NCBI GenBank assembly: GCA_023392635.1
Contig: JAEVYS010000051.1
Span: 12,506 to 76,505, forward strand
Reading direction: 5' to 3'
Source of the DNA: Actinomycetes bacterium
Lineage (GTDB): Bacteria > Actinomycetota > Actinomycetes > Propionibacteriales > Propionibacteriaceae
Length of the DNA: 64,000 bases
The notes beneath the pieces are model-generated. The model was not told the origin of the DNA and did no database searches. It was given only the letters and a program-made list of their open reading frames with translations. Shown here piece by piece: positions 1 through 7,953 of this stretch. Position 1 is the first letter of the stretch. Each line of letters begins with the position of its first letter. Both the position numbers and the translations under genes were made by a program.

Positions 1-720
1 GTAGAGCACGCCGAAGAGCACGACCCAGATCGCGTCGACGAAATGCCAGTAGTACGAGGTCACAATCGCGTGAACGGCTTGCTCATGCGTGAACCGGCGG
101 GACATATACGTCCGTCCCAACATAAGCAAAAATGCCACCAAGCCGCCGACCACGTGAAGCCCGTGGAACCCGGTGGCGAGGAAAAACGCTGACGTGTAGG
201 CGTTGGTGGAGATCACGAAGCCCTCGTTCACGAGGTTCGCGTACTCGTAAGCCTGGCCACCGATGAAGACGGCGCCCATCACGAACGTCAGGGTGTACCA
301 CTCCCGCAGGCCCCAGCCGCCGACGTTGGCGAGGGAGCCGCTACGGCCCACCTGTCCCCGCTCCGCGGCGTGCACGCCGAGCTGGCAGGTGACCGAGGAG
401 AGCAGCAGGATCGTGGTGTTGATGGTGGCGAACCACGGGAAGCTCACCCCGAACCAGTCGTTGAGAAGGTGGTTCGAGCCCCACTCCCACATGCTCGTGG
501 TGCCGGCGGCGGCCGCGGCGGCGCCCGTGGTCTCCCGCAGGGAGAAGTAGGCGGCGAACAGTGCGGCGAAGAACATCAACTCACTGGCCAGCCAGATGAT
601 CACTCCCACAGCGAGCGTGTCGGGCCGGCCCCTGACCCCCTGCAGCCGGCTGGACGCCACGGGGTGCAGGGCTCCGCGCGGGACGCCGGTCGGTGCGCTC
701 AGCGGTGTGGTGTGGGCCAT
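1..720 (-). CDS. ctaE: Cytochrome c oxidase subunit III (aa3 type), 3' end cut by window edge
   Basis: Integral membrane subunit of the terminal aa3 oxidase of the respiratory chain. The reverse strand reads open for 240 codons from the ATG at 720 to base 1. Family features are a Gln/Arg-rich cytoplasmic start, several hydrophobic helices, and a C-terminal helix pair containing GFHGLHVVGG and SYYWHFVDAIWVVLFG, the heme-copper oxidase subunit III signature. Only about ten residues and the stop should be missing. The start is supported by a CATAAT box ending 6 nt upstream of the ATG with no Shine-Dalgarno sequence, so the mRNA is probably leaderless. It is divergent from the CtaG-like gene at 781, which fits a shared role in oxidase assembly. 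Confidence 0.95.
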   Translation of the reverse strand, partial: MAHTTPLSAPTGVPRGALHPVASSRLQGVRGRPDTLAVGVIIWLASELMFFAALFAAYFSLRETTGAAAAAAGTTSMWEWGSNHLLNDWFGVSFPWFATINTTILLLSSVTCQLGVHAAERGQVGRSGSLANVGGWGLREWYTLTFVMGAVFIGGQAYEYANLVNEGFVISTNAYTSAFFLATGFHGLHVVGGLVAFLLMLGRTYMSRRFTHEQAVHAIVTSYYWHFVDAIWVVLFGVLY

Positions 721-726
721 TGCGCC

Positions 727-773
727 ATTATGTCCAATGGCTGCGCTAATGGGCACCTCGTGACACGGATAAT
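727..773. promoter_or_regulatory. Divergent leaderless-type promoters for ctaE and the CtaG-like gene
   Basis: The 60 bp between the two divergent ATGs carry CATAAT (reverse strand, 727-732), 6 nt from the ctaE ATG, and GATAAT (forward strand, 768-773), 7 nt from the ATG at 781. At that spacing transcription would start at or next to the A of each ATG. No clear -35 element is seen on either strand, so only the -10 boxes are supported. Confidence 0.55.
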
Positions 774-780
774 TGGGGGC

Positions 781-1782
781 ATGGGAAACACCTGGATCGT
801 GCCGCTCCATGCCGATCCAACCAACCAGCCGCCACCTCTCACCTGGCTGACTCTGCTGACGGAGTGGAAATGGGACTGGCTGTTCGCGATCCCGGCCGCG
901 GTGGGCCTCGGGCTGTACCTGTGGGGCGTCTGGCGGCTGCGGTCCAGGGGTGACCATTGGCCGGCGGCCCGGACCTGGTCGTGGTGTGCCGGGGGGATCG
1001 GCACCGCGACGGTCGCGGGGATGAGTGCCCTGGGTGCCTACGACACGGTGCTGTTCAGCGTGCACATGGTCCAGCACATGATGCTGACGATGATCACGCC
1101 GGTGTTCCTCGCCATCGGCGCGCCGGTGACCCTGCTGCTGCGCAACCTGGGTGGCACGGGCCGGCGGCGTGTGACGCGGATGCTCCACTCGTGGCCGCTG
1201 AAGGTGCTGTTCCACCCCGTCCTGGCCACAGCCCTGCTGATCACCACACCCTTCGCGCTCTACCTGACGTCCATCTACCCCTACACGCTCCGGGTGAGCT
1301 GGGCGCACGACCTGCTGCACGTCTACATGGTCACCGTGGGCTGTCTCTTCTTCATCCCGCTGCTGGGCAACGATCCGATGCCGAACCGGCTGCCCTACCC
1401 GATGCGGATGCTCCTGCTGTTCATCACGATGCCTGCCCAGGCCTGGCTGGGCACCACGATCATGGGCTCGCCCCGCCTGATCGCGGAGGAGTGGTACGTC
1501 TCCTTCGGGCGCGCTTGGCCGCCCAGCCCGATCGATGACCAGTACTACGCCGGAGCGATCATGTGGTCGACCGGTGACCTCACGATGGGCGTGATCATGG
1601 CGGTGTTCCTGGCGCAGTGGTACGCCGACAGCCGTCGGGAGGCGGCTCGCGAGGACCGCCGGCTCGACCGGGAGGAGCGGCTCGCTGAGCAGCGGGCGGC
1701 CGCCGGAGGCGCCGCTCGAACCGGTTACGATGACGCCACAGGCGGACGCGGGGCAGCGGCGCCGGAGAAGGAAGACCGATGA
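781..1782 (+). CDS. Cytochrome c oxidase assembly protein, CtaG_Caa3 family
   Basis: A 333-residue polytopic membrane protein of the Caa3_CtaG type, which helps assemble the copper centre of heme-copper oxidases. About seven hydrophobic segments lie between residues 25 and 300, including the conserved His/Met-rich stretch HMVQHMMLTMITPVFL and the helix LLHVYMVTVGCLFFIPLLGNDP. The last 50 residues are a charged Arg/Glu-rich cytoplasmic tail. The reading frame stays open far upstream, but homology begins at MGNTWIVPLH. The ATG at 781 lies 7 nt after GATAAT and just after a GGGGG run. It is divergent from ctaE and overlaps the next gene by 4 bp (ATGA). Confidence 0.88.
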   Translation: MGNTWIVPLHADPTNQPPPLTWLTLLTEWKWDWLFAIPAAVGLGLYLWGVWRLRSRGDHWPAARTWSWCAGGIGTATVAGMSALGAYDTVLFSVHMVQHMMLTMITPVFLAIGAPVTLLLRNLGGTGRRRVTRMLHSWPLKVLFHPVLATALLITTPFALYLTSIYPYTLRVSWAHDLLHVYMVTVGCLFFIPLLGNDPMPNRLPYPMRMLLLFITMPAQAWLGTTIMGSPRLIAEEWYVSFGRAWPPSPIDDQYYAGAIMWSTGDLTMGVIMAVFLAQWYADSRREAAREDRRLDREERLAEQRAAAGGAARTGYDDATGGRGAAAPEKEDR

Positions 1783-2192
1783 CCGACCAGACGACCGCTC
1801 GGGTGCTGCTGTACTCCGATGACCGGACGACCCGCGAGCAGGTGCGCCTGACCCTCGGCCGCAGGCTGGCGGCCGACCTGCCCGAACTCGAGGTGTACGA
1901 GGTGGCGACCCAGCCGGTCGTGCTGCAGGCGATGGACGCCGGTGGCATCGACCTGGTGATCCTGGACGGTGAGGCGACGCCCTCCGGCGGTATCGGCCTG
2001 TGCCACCAGTTGAAGAACGAGATCACGGACTGCCCCCCGGTGCTGCTGCTGGTCGCCCGGGCGGCCGACGCCTGGCTGGCCACCTGGTCCGAGGCGGACG
2101 CCATCACGCCCTATCCGGTGGACCCGGTCCGGCTCCCGGCCGCGGCCGCCGAGCTGCTCCGCGGGCGCCTGGCGGAGAAGGCGACCGCGTGA
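1779..2192 (+). CDS. Response-regulator receiver-like protein (degenerate)
   Basis: A 137-residue stand-alone domain resembling CheY receivers. It starts with a hydrophobic strand ending in an acidic pair (VLLYSDD) and has a central strand with a possible phospho-acceptor Asp in DLVILDGEATPSG. The usual KP motif near the end is replaced by YPVDP, so the conserved Lys is missing and normal phosphorelay chemistry is doubtful. There is no output domain. It is tied to its neighbours by an ATGA overlap upstream and a GTGA overlap with trpD downstream, so it is probably translated with both. A role linking respiration and tryptophan synthesis cannot be read from the sequence. Confidence 0.65.
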   Translation: MTDQTTARVLLYSDDRTTREQVRLTLGRRLAADLPELEVYEVATQPVVLQAMDAGGIDLVILDGEATPSGGIGLCHQLKNEITDCPPVLLLVARAADAWLATWSEADAITPYPVDPVRLPAAAAELLRGRLAEKATA

Positions 2193-3235
2193 CGCTCACC
2201 TGGGCAGGACTCCTCTCGGAGCTGGTTCGGGGCGGCGACCTGGCCCCGGAGGCTGCTGCGTGGGCGATGGACCAGGTCCTGGCGGGGGAGGTGACGCCGG
2301 TGCAGATCGCCGGCTTCGCGATCGCCCTGCGCGCCAAGGGCGAGACGGTTTCGGAGCTCACCGGCCTGGCCCAGGCGATGCTCTCCCGCGCCACGGCGAT
2401 CGATCTCGACCGGGAGGCCGTCGACGTCGTCGGGTCGGGCGGCGACCGGGCCAACACGGTGAACGTGTCGACAATGGCGGCCATTGTCAGCGCGGCGTGC
2501 GGGGTGCCGGTGGTGAAGCACGGCAACCGCGCCGCCTCGAGCGCCTGCGGCACCGCGGACTGCCTCGAGGCGCTAGGGGTGGCCATCGATGTGCCGCCCG
2601 GCGCCCAGTCGGCCGTGCTGGCCGAGTCGGGCATCGTGTTCCTGTTCGCGCCGCTGTACCATCCGGCGCTGCGCTTCGCGTCCTCGGCGCGTCGCGAGCT
2701 CGGCGTCCCGACCGCGTTCAACTTCCTCGGCCCCTTGGCGAACCCGGCGCGTCCCCGGGCGCAGGCCGTCGGTGTGGCCGACGTACGGATGGCCCCGCTC
2801 ATGGCCGGCGTGATCGCCGGGCGCGGCAACCGGGGGCTGGTGTTCCACGGCGAGGACGGCCTGGACGAATTGACCACCACGGCACCGTCGGCCGTCTGGC
2901 TGATCGGCGGCGGGGAGGTGGTGCAGGCCCGGCTGGACCCGGCAGAGCTCGGCGTGGCTGCGGCCGGGCGCGAGGACCTGGTCGGGGGCGACCCGGCGCA
3001 CAACGCCGTCGTGGTACGGGACGTGCTCGCCGGCCGCCCCGGGCCGGTGCGCGACATCGTCGCCCTGAACGCGGCGGCCGCGCAGCTGGCGTTCGCGGGA
3101 CCTGACCTCGGGGCGCCGCTCGCCGAGCAGTTCGCGACTCCGCTCGCGAAGGCTTACCAGGCCATCGACTCCGGAGCAGCGTCCCGCGTCCTCGACACCT
3201 GGGTGCGCGTCAGCCAGGCCGCACGACAGAGCTGA
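2189..3235 (+). CDS. trpD: Anthranilate phosphoribosyltransferase
   Basis: Transfers phosphoribose from PRPP to anthranilate, the second step of tryptophan synthesis after chorismate, in the cytoplasm. The 348-residue length is normal. The PRPP-binding motif GSGGDRANTVNVST and the anthranilate-site motif KHGNRAASSACGTADCLEALG are present, as is the substrate-channel segment RRELGVPTAFNFLGPLANP. The frame stays open upstream into the receiver-like gene, but the GTG at 2189 overlaps that gene's stop (GTGA) and gives the family N-terminus. No other trp genes are nearby, so this is an isolated trpD, as in mycobacteria. Its 3' end overlaps the convergent prepilin peptidase by 26 bp. Confidence 0.95.
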   Translation: MTLTWAGLLSELVRGGDLAPEAAAWAMDQVLAGEVTPVQIAGFAIALRAKGETVSELTGLAQAMLSRATAIDLDREAVDVVGSGGDRANTVNVSTMAAIVSAACGVPVVKHGNRAASSACGTADCLEALGVAIDVPPGAQSAVLAESGIVFLFAPLYHPALRFASSARRELGVPTAFNFLGPLANPARPRAQAVGVADVRMAPLMAGVIAGRGNRGLVFHGEDGLDELTTTAPSAVWLIGGGEVVQARLDPAELGVAAAGREDLVGGDPAHNAVVVRDVLAGRPGPVRDIVALNAAAAQLAFAGPDLGAPLAEQFATPLAKAYQAIDSGAASRVLDTWVRVSQAARQS

Positions 3236-3899
3236 CCACCAGCGCGAGCGGCGGTCCCAGCAGCAGGGCGGGACCGTAGGCGAACTCGCCGTCGCGTCCC
3301 CGGCGTGCCCACTGCACGCCGCCCCACGCCGCCCCCACCAGGCTGCCCAGCAGGAAGGCCCAGACGGTGAGCACCACCCCATGGGTCCCTGTCACCACAC
3401 CGATCACCCCGGCGAGGCGAACGTCGCCGAACCCGAAGCGGTCGCCGCTCACGCGCCAGACCACCCAGAAGACCACGGTCGCGACCAGCCCGCAGGCGCC
3501 GGCGCTCAGCAACAGTGGCCAGCTGCCGCGCAGCCAGGCCGAAATGCACGCGCCGATGACGCAGAGGCCGAGCGCGAGGTAGTTGAGTCGTAGCGGGAGA
3601 TAGGCGGTGCGCAGGTCCACCAGCGCGAGCAGGGCGCCCAGCGTCACGAGCGGTGCCCACGCGGCCCAGTCGCGCGGGTCGGTGAGGGCGAAGACCACCG
3701 CGCCCGCTGCCGTCGCGACCGCGAACACCTTCGCCCGGAAACGGGCCGAAGCCAACTCCGCGAAGGGCGGCAGCTCGCTGCCGTCCAGCGTCACGGCGTC
3801 GGGTGGGAGCGGGCACCACCGCAGCAGGGCAGGCGTCGCCGCAGCCAGGACGCCGCCCAGCGCGAGCGCGAGGAGGGCGGCGAGCGCGGGGACGGACAC
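3210..3899 (-). CDS. Prepilin peptidase, A24 family (PilD/TadV-like)
   Basis: A 229-residue polytopic membrane aspartic protease. The two catalytic-Asp motifs of A24 enzymes are visible: a first Asp in LLALVDLRTAYLP and a second in FGFGDVRLAGVIG. Six to eight hydrophobic segments cover most of the rest. The N-terminal methyltransferase domain and zinc cysteines of large PilD enzymes are absent, as is usual in actinobacteria. Its substrates would be type IV or Tad pilins, but no pilin, ATPase or secretin gene is in the window. The GTG start lies 6 nt after TAGGCT, whose TAG is also the stop codon of the upstream HTH gene, suggesting its own leaderless transcript. Confidence 0.82.
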   Translation of the reverse strand: MSVPALAALLALALGGVLAAATPALLRWCPLPPDAVTLDGSELPPFAELASARFRAKVFAVATAAGAVVFALTDPRDWAAWAPLVTLGALLALVDLRTAYLPLRLNYLALGLCVIGACISAWLRGSWPLLLSAGACGLVATVVFWVVWRVSGDRFGFGDVRLAGVIGVVTGTHGVVLTVWAFLLGSLVGAAWGGVQWARRGRDGEFAYGPALLLGPPLALVVSSVVRPG

Positions 3900-3908
3900 G
3901 CGGGAAGC

Positions 3909-4163
3909 CTATTGACTGCGGTGGGTCCGGGCGAGGTTCAGCAGCGAGCGCTCGTCGAGGGCCAGCAGCCGGCGGGCGCAATCCGGGGGGATGCGCGCCG
4001 GCCTGCGGCCGTCGCGACCGTAGAGCAGGCGGTGGACGACCGCCGGGGGGACCCGGGCCTGCCGGGCGAGCACCTGCCACGGAAGGCCGGTCACGTCGAG
4101 CAGCCGCCCGACCAGGGCACGGAAGGGTGCCGCCTGCACCCAGGATGAGTCGATGTCCCGCAC
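3909..4163 (-). CDS. Small helix-turn-helix-like protein
   Basis: An 84-residue, Arg-rich basic protein. The middle (about residues 24-50, LPWQVLARQARVPPAVVHRL) resembles the turn region of XRE-like helix-turn-helix folds, followed by a basic segment YGRDGRRPARIPPDCARRLL. A DNA-binding role is an inference. The start is taken as GTG at 4163 and no strong ribosome binding site is seen. It lies between a hairpin (4177-4214) and the prepilin peptidase on the same strand, and its TAG stop falls inside the predicted -10 of that gene. Confidence 0.6.
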   Translation of the reverse strand: MRDIDSSWVQAAPFRALVGRLLDVTGLPWQVLARQARVPPAVVHRLLYGRDGRRPARIPPDCARRLLALDERSLLNLARTHRSQ

Positions 4164-4176
4164 ACCCGGGAAAGTC

Positions 4177-4214
4177 GAATCCGGAGCCCCCGTGTGAGCG
4201 GGAACTCCGGATTC
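4177..4214 (-). terminator. Stem-loop terminator after the sunset-domain gene
   Basis: A perfect 10-bp stem, GAATCCGGAG at 4177-4186 with CTCCGGATTC at 4205-4214, encloses a smaller CCCG/CGGG stem. It lies downstream of the leftward gene ending at 4249 and upstream of the next leftward gene. No long T tract follows on the minus strand, so factor-independent termination is probable rather than certain. Confidence 0.6.
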
Positions 4215-4248
4215 TCAGGAGAACTTCAGTTTTTCGGCAACTCCGCGG

Positions 4249-5292
4249 TCAGCGCTGGGCGCGCACGAAACCAGCCGCCTGCGCGGCGTCCTCGCTGTCG
4301 AACCAGACCTCGGCGATCGTCCGCTCGTATGCGGCACTACCGGGGACGTGGTACTTCATCGACCGGTCGTTGCCCTTGATGGTGAACCCCTCGGGCGGCT
4401 CGTCACCCACGTACGAGCCCTGGCCGTAGGGGTTAACGGCTAAAGGGGAGGCATCGTCTCCCTCGGCCTCGTCGGCGAGCCTGTTCAGCTTGTCCTCGAT
4501 GTCGTCGGTGACCTCGCCGGCCTGGTCCTTGGCGTCGTCGACCGCCTCCGCCGCCGCGTCCTTGGCGTCGTCGGCGAGATCGGCTGCCTTGTCGGTGACG
4601 TCCTCGACGGCGGCGCCGGCCGCCTTGGCCGCGTCCGCCGCAGCGTTCTTGGCGTCGTCGGCGACATCGGCGACCGGGTCCGCCACGTACGCGGACTTGG
4701 GGGTGTGCGTCTCCCAGCCGGTGGACGGGTCGGACAGGAGCCTGCGAAGGGCTCCGACCACACCGCCGAGCACGGCGACGGCGAGCACGATCTTGCCGAA
4801 CGTCTTCCATCCCGACCGCTTCGGCTTCGACGCCTTCTCCAGCGACTTCGCGAGAGCTGCGGACGCCGCGGCGACCTTCAGCTCGCGGGCCAGGGGCTGG
4901 CGGGCGAGTTCGCGCAGGACATCGGCCACACGCGGGAGGTACTCCTCCTGCACCCGCTCGCGAGCGAATTCGACGGTTGGGGGAATCCGCTGCAGCACGT
5001 CCTCGACGGCCGGCTTCACGACCTTCACAGCACCATCGACCGCGGGGGAGACGCGGTCCAGCGCCTCATCGAGCACCGGGTGCACGCGCTCGAACGTGTC
5101 CGCGGCCAGCCGGGCGCCGCGGATGCCGGCGTCCTTGAGCACAGGGCGGATGCGCGAATAGGTGTGGTCGGCGAACTCGCCGCCCTCACGCAGGGCCTGT
5201 TCGACGTACGGCGAAAGGTACTCGACCACGGTCTCGGTGCCGTCCTCGACCGCTTGAAGCAACTTCTTCGTCTTCACTACTGCCTCCCGCAT
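4249..5292 (-). CDS. Membrane-anchored protein with LEA-like Ala/Lys/Asp repeats and C-terminal sunset-type domain
   Basis: A 347-residue protein of unknown role. Residues 1-150 are amphipathic helical segments rich in VxPxVD(E)AL-like repeats, and one hydrophobic helix lies near 165-185 (IVLAVAVLGGVVGALRRLL). Residues 205-280 are low-complexity repeats of the type DDAKDAAAEAVDDAKDQAG, like LEA or apolipoprotein amphipathic helices. The last 55 residues (FTIKGNDRSMKYHVPGS to EVWFDSEDAAQAAGF) match the short actinobacterial domain that I know as the sunset domain. The start could be the ATG at 5292 or the GTG a few codons later. A hairpin follows the gene. The small protein at 45772 has a similar helical repeat composition. 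Confidence 0.7.
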   Translation of the reverse strand: MREAVVKTKKLLQAVEDGTETVVEYLSPYVEQALREGGEFADHTYSRIRPVLKDAGIRGARLAADTFERVHPVLDEALDRVSPAVDGAVKVVKPAVEDVLQRIPPTVEFARERVQEEYLPRVADVLRELARQPLARELKVAAASAALAKSLEKASKPKRSGWKTFGKIVLAVAVLGGVVGALRRLLSDPSTGWETHTPKSAYVADPVADVADDAKNAAADAAKAAGAAVEDVTDKAADLADDAKDAAAEAVDDAKDQAGEVTDDIEDKLNRLADEAEGDDASPLAVNPYGQGSYVGDEPPEGFTIKGNDRSMKYHVPGSAAYERTIAEVWFDSEDAAQAAGFVRAQR

Positions 5293-5380
5293 GCTCGGTT
5301 AGGTCCCACCGTACCCGTAGCGAAGCTGCGAAACACAGCATCTGTCAGGATGGGGCGACCGCAGTAGAAAGGAAGGCCAC

Positions 5381-5905
5381 ATGGCCCAGGCAACCCTGCA
5401 CACGAATCACGGCGACATCGTCGTGAACCTCTTCCCCGACCAGGCTCCCAAGACGGTCGCGAACTTCGTCGGGCTGGCGACCGGCACCAAGGAGTACGCC
5501 GATCCCGAGTCCGGCAAGCCCGTCACCGGCAACTTCTACGACGGCCTCGGGTTCCACCGGGTCATCGACGGGTTCATGATCCAGGGCGGCTGCCCGCTCG
5601 GCACCGGGACCGGTGGCCCCGGCTACGCCTTCGACGACGAGATCCATCCCGAACTCGTGTTCAACAAGCCCTACCTGCTCGCCATGGCGAACGCCGGACT
5701 GCGCATGGGCCGCGGGACCAACGGTTCGCAGTTCTTCATCACGGTGGCCCCGACGCCGCACCTGAACCGGAAGCACACGATCTTCGGCGAGGTGGCCGAC
5801 GAGGCCTCCCGCAAGGTCGTGGACGAGATCGCCTCCGTCCCGACGGGACGCATGGACCGTCCGGTCGACCCGGTCGTGATCAACTCGGTGACCGTCACCG
5901 ACTGA
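5381..5905 (+). CDS. ppiA: Peptidyl-prolyl cis-trans isomerase, cyclophilin type
   Basis: A 174-residue cytoplasmic cyclophilin catalysing proline isomerisation during protein folding. The core motifs FYDGLGFHRVIDGFMIQGG and GRGTNGSQFFIT contain the catalytic Arg, the Phe and the Gln-Phe pair. No signal peptide is present. The start is supported by a strong ribosome binding site (GAAAGGAAGG, 5 nt before the ATG). It is monocistronic, convergent with the AsnC-like gene, and separated from it by a hairpin at 5906-5934. Confidence 0.96.
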   Translation: MAQATLHTNHGDIVVNLFPDQAPKTVANFVGLATGTKEYADPESGKPVTGNFYDGLGFHRVIDGFMIQGGCPLGTGTGGPGYAFDDEIHPELVFNKPYLLAMANAGLRMGRGTNGSQFFITVAPTPHLNRKHTIFGEVADEASRKVVDEIASVPTGRMDRPVDPVVINSVTVTD

Positions 5906-5934
5906 CCGGCGCACGCTCGTTCGTCCTGCGCCGG
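5906..5934. terminator. Bidirectional hairpin between ppiA and the AsnC-like gene
   Basis: CCGGCGCA at 5906-5913 pairs perfectly with TGCGCCGG at 5927-5934 across a 13-nt loop. It starts directly after the ppiA stop codon and lies just beyond the end of the convergent gene, so it may serve both. There is no T tract. Confidence 0.6.
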
Positions 5935-5941
5935 GGAACGG

Positions 5942-6220
5942 CTACTCGGCGCCGATGGCGAAGGCGGCCTCGAGGTCGTGGGTCGAGTAGGCGCGGAAGG
6001 CGACGTGCGTCTCCGTCCCCTCGACACCGGGGACCTTGTTGAGCCGGTCGCTGACCGTGTCGGCGACCTGGTCGATCGTGTGCACCCTGACCATGGCGAT
6101 CAGGTCGACCGTGCCGGTCACCGAGTACACCTCTGACACCCCTTCGAGGTCGGCGATCTGCTGGGCCACCTCGGGGATGCGGGCGACGTCGGCCTTGACG
6201 AACACAATCGCGGTGATCAT
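5942..6220 (-). CDS. Stand-alone Lrp/AsnC ligand-binding (RAM) domain protein
   Basis: A 92-residue protein equivalent to the C-terminal RAM domain of Lrp/AsnC regulators, without a DNA-binding part. The start MITAIVFVKADVARIPEVA and the segment VYSVTGTVDLIAMVRV are typical. Such domains form dimers or octamers and bind amino acids. It overlaps the nuclease gene by 4 bp (ATGA), which suggests co-translation. A TAGGAT box also lies 6 nt before the ATG inside the nuclease's last codons, so a separate leaderless transcript is possible. Confidence 0.85.
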   Translation of the reverse strand: MITAIVFVKADVARIPEVAQQIADLEGVSEVYSVTGTVDLIAMVRVHTIDQVADTVSDRLNKVPGVEGTETHVAFRAYSTHDLEAAFAIGAE

Positions 6221-7923
6221 GCGCCGATCCTAATCTGCACCGACGCCGCCGGGCCGATCCGCAGCGGCCAGCTCCAGTCCCCCTCGATCTCGATCAGGCG
6301 GACGCCGGGACGCTCCAGCCAGTCGGCGATCCGCTCGGTCTCCTCCACGATCGCGGCCGACGCAGGGCCGACCGGGGGTGCGACCCATTCGGCGACGGTC
6401 ACGGCGTCGCGGGCGACCTGCTGCGGCACGTCGCCCGGCCGGGCCAGGGCCGCTCCGGCCAGCCGCCCGTACCGGATGACGTGGATCTCCCACCCCGGAT
6501 CGCTGCGGTACGCGGCCACGATCTGCGGGCAGCGGGCCAGGCTGGCCAGCCGGTGGTGCCGCAGGGCGGCGTGCGTGAAGCCCTCGACACGGTCGGTGAG
6601 CACCGCCGCGTCCTCGAACCGCTCGGCACGCACGAGCTGGGCCAGCCGTGGTTCCGCCCGCCGGACGAGGGGGCGTACGTCACGGGTCAGGCACTCGCGC
6701 ACGCGGTCGGTGATCTCGGCGTACTGGGCAGGGGTGACCGCCAGCTCGCACGGTGCGCAGCAGCGCCCCATCCCGGCGAGCGCGCAGGGACTGGTGGCCT
6801 TCCGCGGCGAGAGCCGGGCCGTGCACTGGCGGATCGGGAAGGCGTCGTAGATCGCCATCATGACCTGCTCGGCAGCGGTGCGCCGGCGGAACGGGCCGAA
6901 GTAGAGCGCCTCGTCACCCGCGATGGCCTTGACGATCGACAACCGGGGGAACGGCTCCGACGTGAGCTTCAGCCACACCTGCCGCTCCGGGAACTTCGAG
7001 CGGCGGTTGTACCGGGGCGAGTGGGCGGCGATCAGCCGCAGTTCCAGCACGTCGGCCTCGAGCGGCGTCCGGCACACCGTGGTCTCGACCCCGGTGGCGA
7101 TGCGCACCATCTCGTCGATCCGCGGGCGCGTTTCCGCGGCGGTGAAGTAGCTGGCCACGCGGCGGCGGAGGTTGCGGCTCTTGCCGACGTAGAGCACTTG
7201 CCGGCGTCGTCGCCCGTCGGGCCCGACCAGATCGGCGACGAACTGGTAGATGCCGGGCGCCTGTGGCACGCCCTGGGCGAAGCCGCGCTTGGCCCGCCGC
7301 TCGGGCGAGACTCGCCGGGTGAACTCGAGCAGGTCCTCCACCGTGTGGCAGCCGAGGTTGCCGACCCTCTCCAGCAGCCCGTGCAGCACCTCGACGGTCG
7401 CCCGGGCATCGGAGAGGGCGCGGTGGTTGGGCGTGGTGCTGGTGTGGAAGTGGGCGGCCAGCGTGGACAGCTTCACGTTGGGCACCTCGTCGCGCAGCAG
7501 CACCTGGCGGGCCAGCGCAACGGTGTCGAGCACCTCGTGGTCGGGCCAGGGGTAGCCGAGCTGGCCGCACGACCGCTTGAGGAAACCAACGTCGAAACCG
7601 GCATTGTGCGCGACCAGCACGCAACCGGAAGCGAACTCGAGGAAGCTCGGCAGCACCTCCGGCAGCCGTGGGGCCCCGGCCACCATCAGGTCGGTGATGC
7701 CGGTGAGGACGGCGACCAGCGCGGGGATGTGGGTGTTCGGGTTCACCAGCGTCTGGAACTCGCCCAGCACCTCGCCGCCGCGGACCTTCACCGCGCCGAA
7801 TTCGGTGATGGTGTCCTCACCGGTGCTGCCCGTGGTCTCGAGGTCGACGACGCAGAAGGTGACCTGCGCCAGGGGCCGGCCGAGGTCCTCGAAGCTCGGC
7901 TGCGCCAGGGCTGGTGTGGTCAC
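6217..7923 (-). CDS. DEDDh 3'-5' exonuclease fused to a UvrC-like GIY-YIG domain
   Basis: A 568-residue fusion. The N-terminal domain (about residues 20-185) is a DNA polymerase III epsilon-like exonuclease with VVDLETTG, HNAGFDVGFL and HRALSDARAT supplying the D-E-D-H-D residues. The middle (about 215-310) is a GIY-YIG nuclease domain (APGIYQFV, LYVGKSRNLRRRVASYF) as in UvrC and Cho. The C-terminal part has a CARLSPRKATSPCALAGMGRC-type cysteine region. A role in DNA repair is likely; M. tuberculosis has a protein of this build next to trpD. I chose the GTG at 7923 because TAGCGT lies 7 nt upstream and homology starts soon after. GTG 7953, directly after the preceding stop, is the alternative. 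Confidence 0.85.
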   Translation of the reverse strand: MTTPALAQPSFEDLGRPLAQVTFCVVDLETTGSTGEDTITEFGAVKVRGGEVLGEFQTLVNPNTHIPALVAVLTGITDLMVAGAPRLPEVLPSFLEFASGCVLVAHNAGFDVGFLKRSCGQLGYPWPDHEVLDTVALARQVLLRDEVPNVKLSTLAAHFHTSTTPNHRALSDARATVEVLHGLLERVGNLGCHTVEDLLEFTRRVSPERRAKRGFAQGVPQAPGIYQFVADLVGPDGRRRRQVLYVGKSRNLRRRVASYFTAAETRPRIDEMVRIATGVETTVCRTPLEADVLELRLIAAHSPRYNRRSKFPERQVWLKLTSEPFPRLSIVKAIAGDEALYFGPFRRRTAAEQVMMAIYDAFPIRQCTARLSPRKATSPCALAGMGRCCAPCELAVTPAQYAEITDRVRECLTRDVRPLVRRAEPRLAQLVRAERFEDAAVLTDRVEGFTHAALRHHRLASLARCPQIVAAYRSDPGWEIHVIRYGRLAGAALARPGDVPQQVARDAVTVAEWVAPPVGPASAAIVEETERIADWLERPGVRLIEIEGDWSWPLRIGPAASVQIRIGA

Positions 7924-7953
7924 GAACGGGACGCTAGACCGCCCCGGTGACAC

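Noticed and set aside
4490..4763. Overlapping Ser- or Arg-rich open frames opposite or within the Ala/Asp repeat region
   Set aside because: They are frame-shifted readings of the same repeats and have no start signals.
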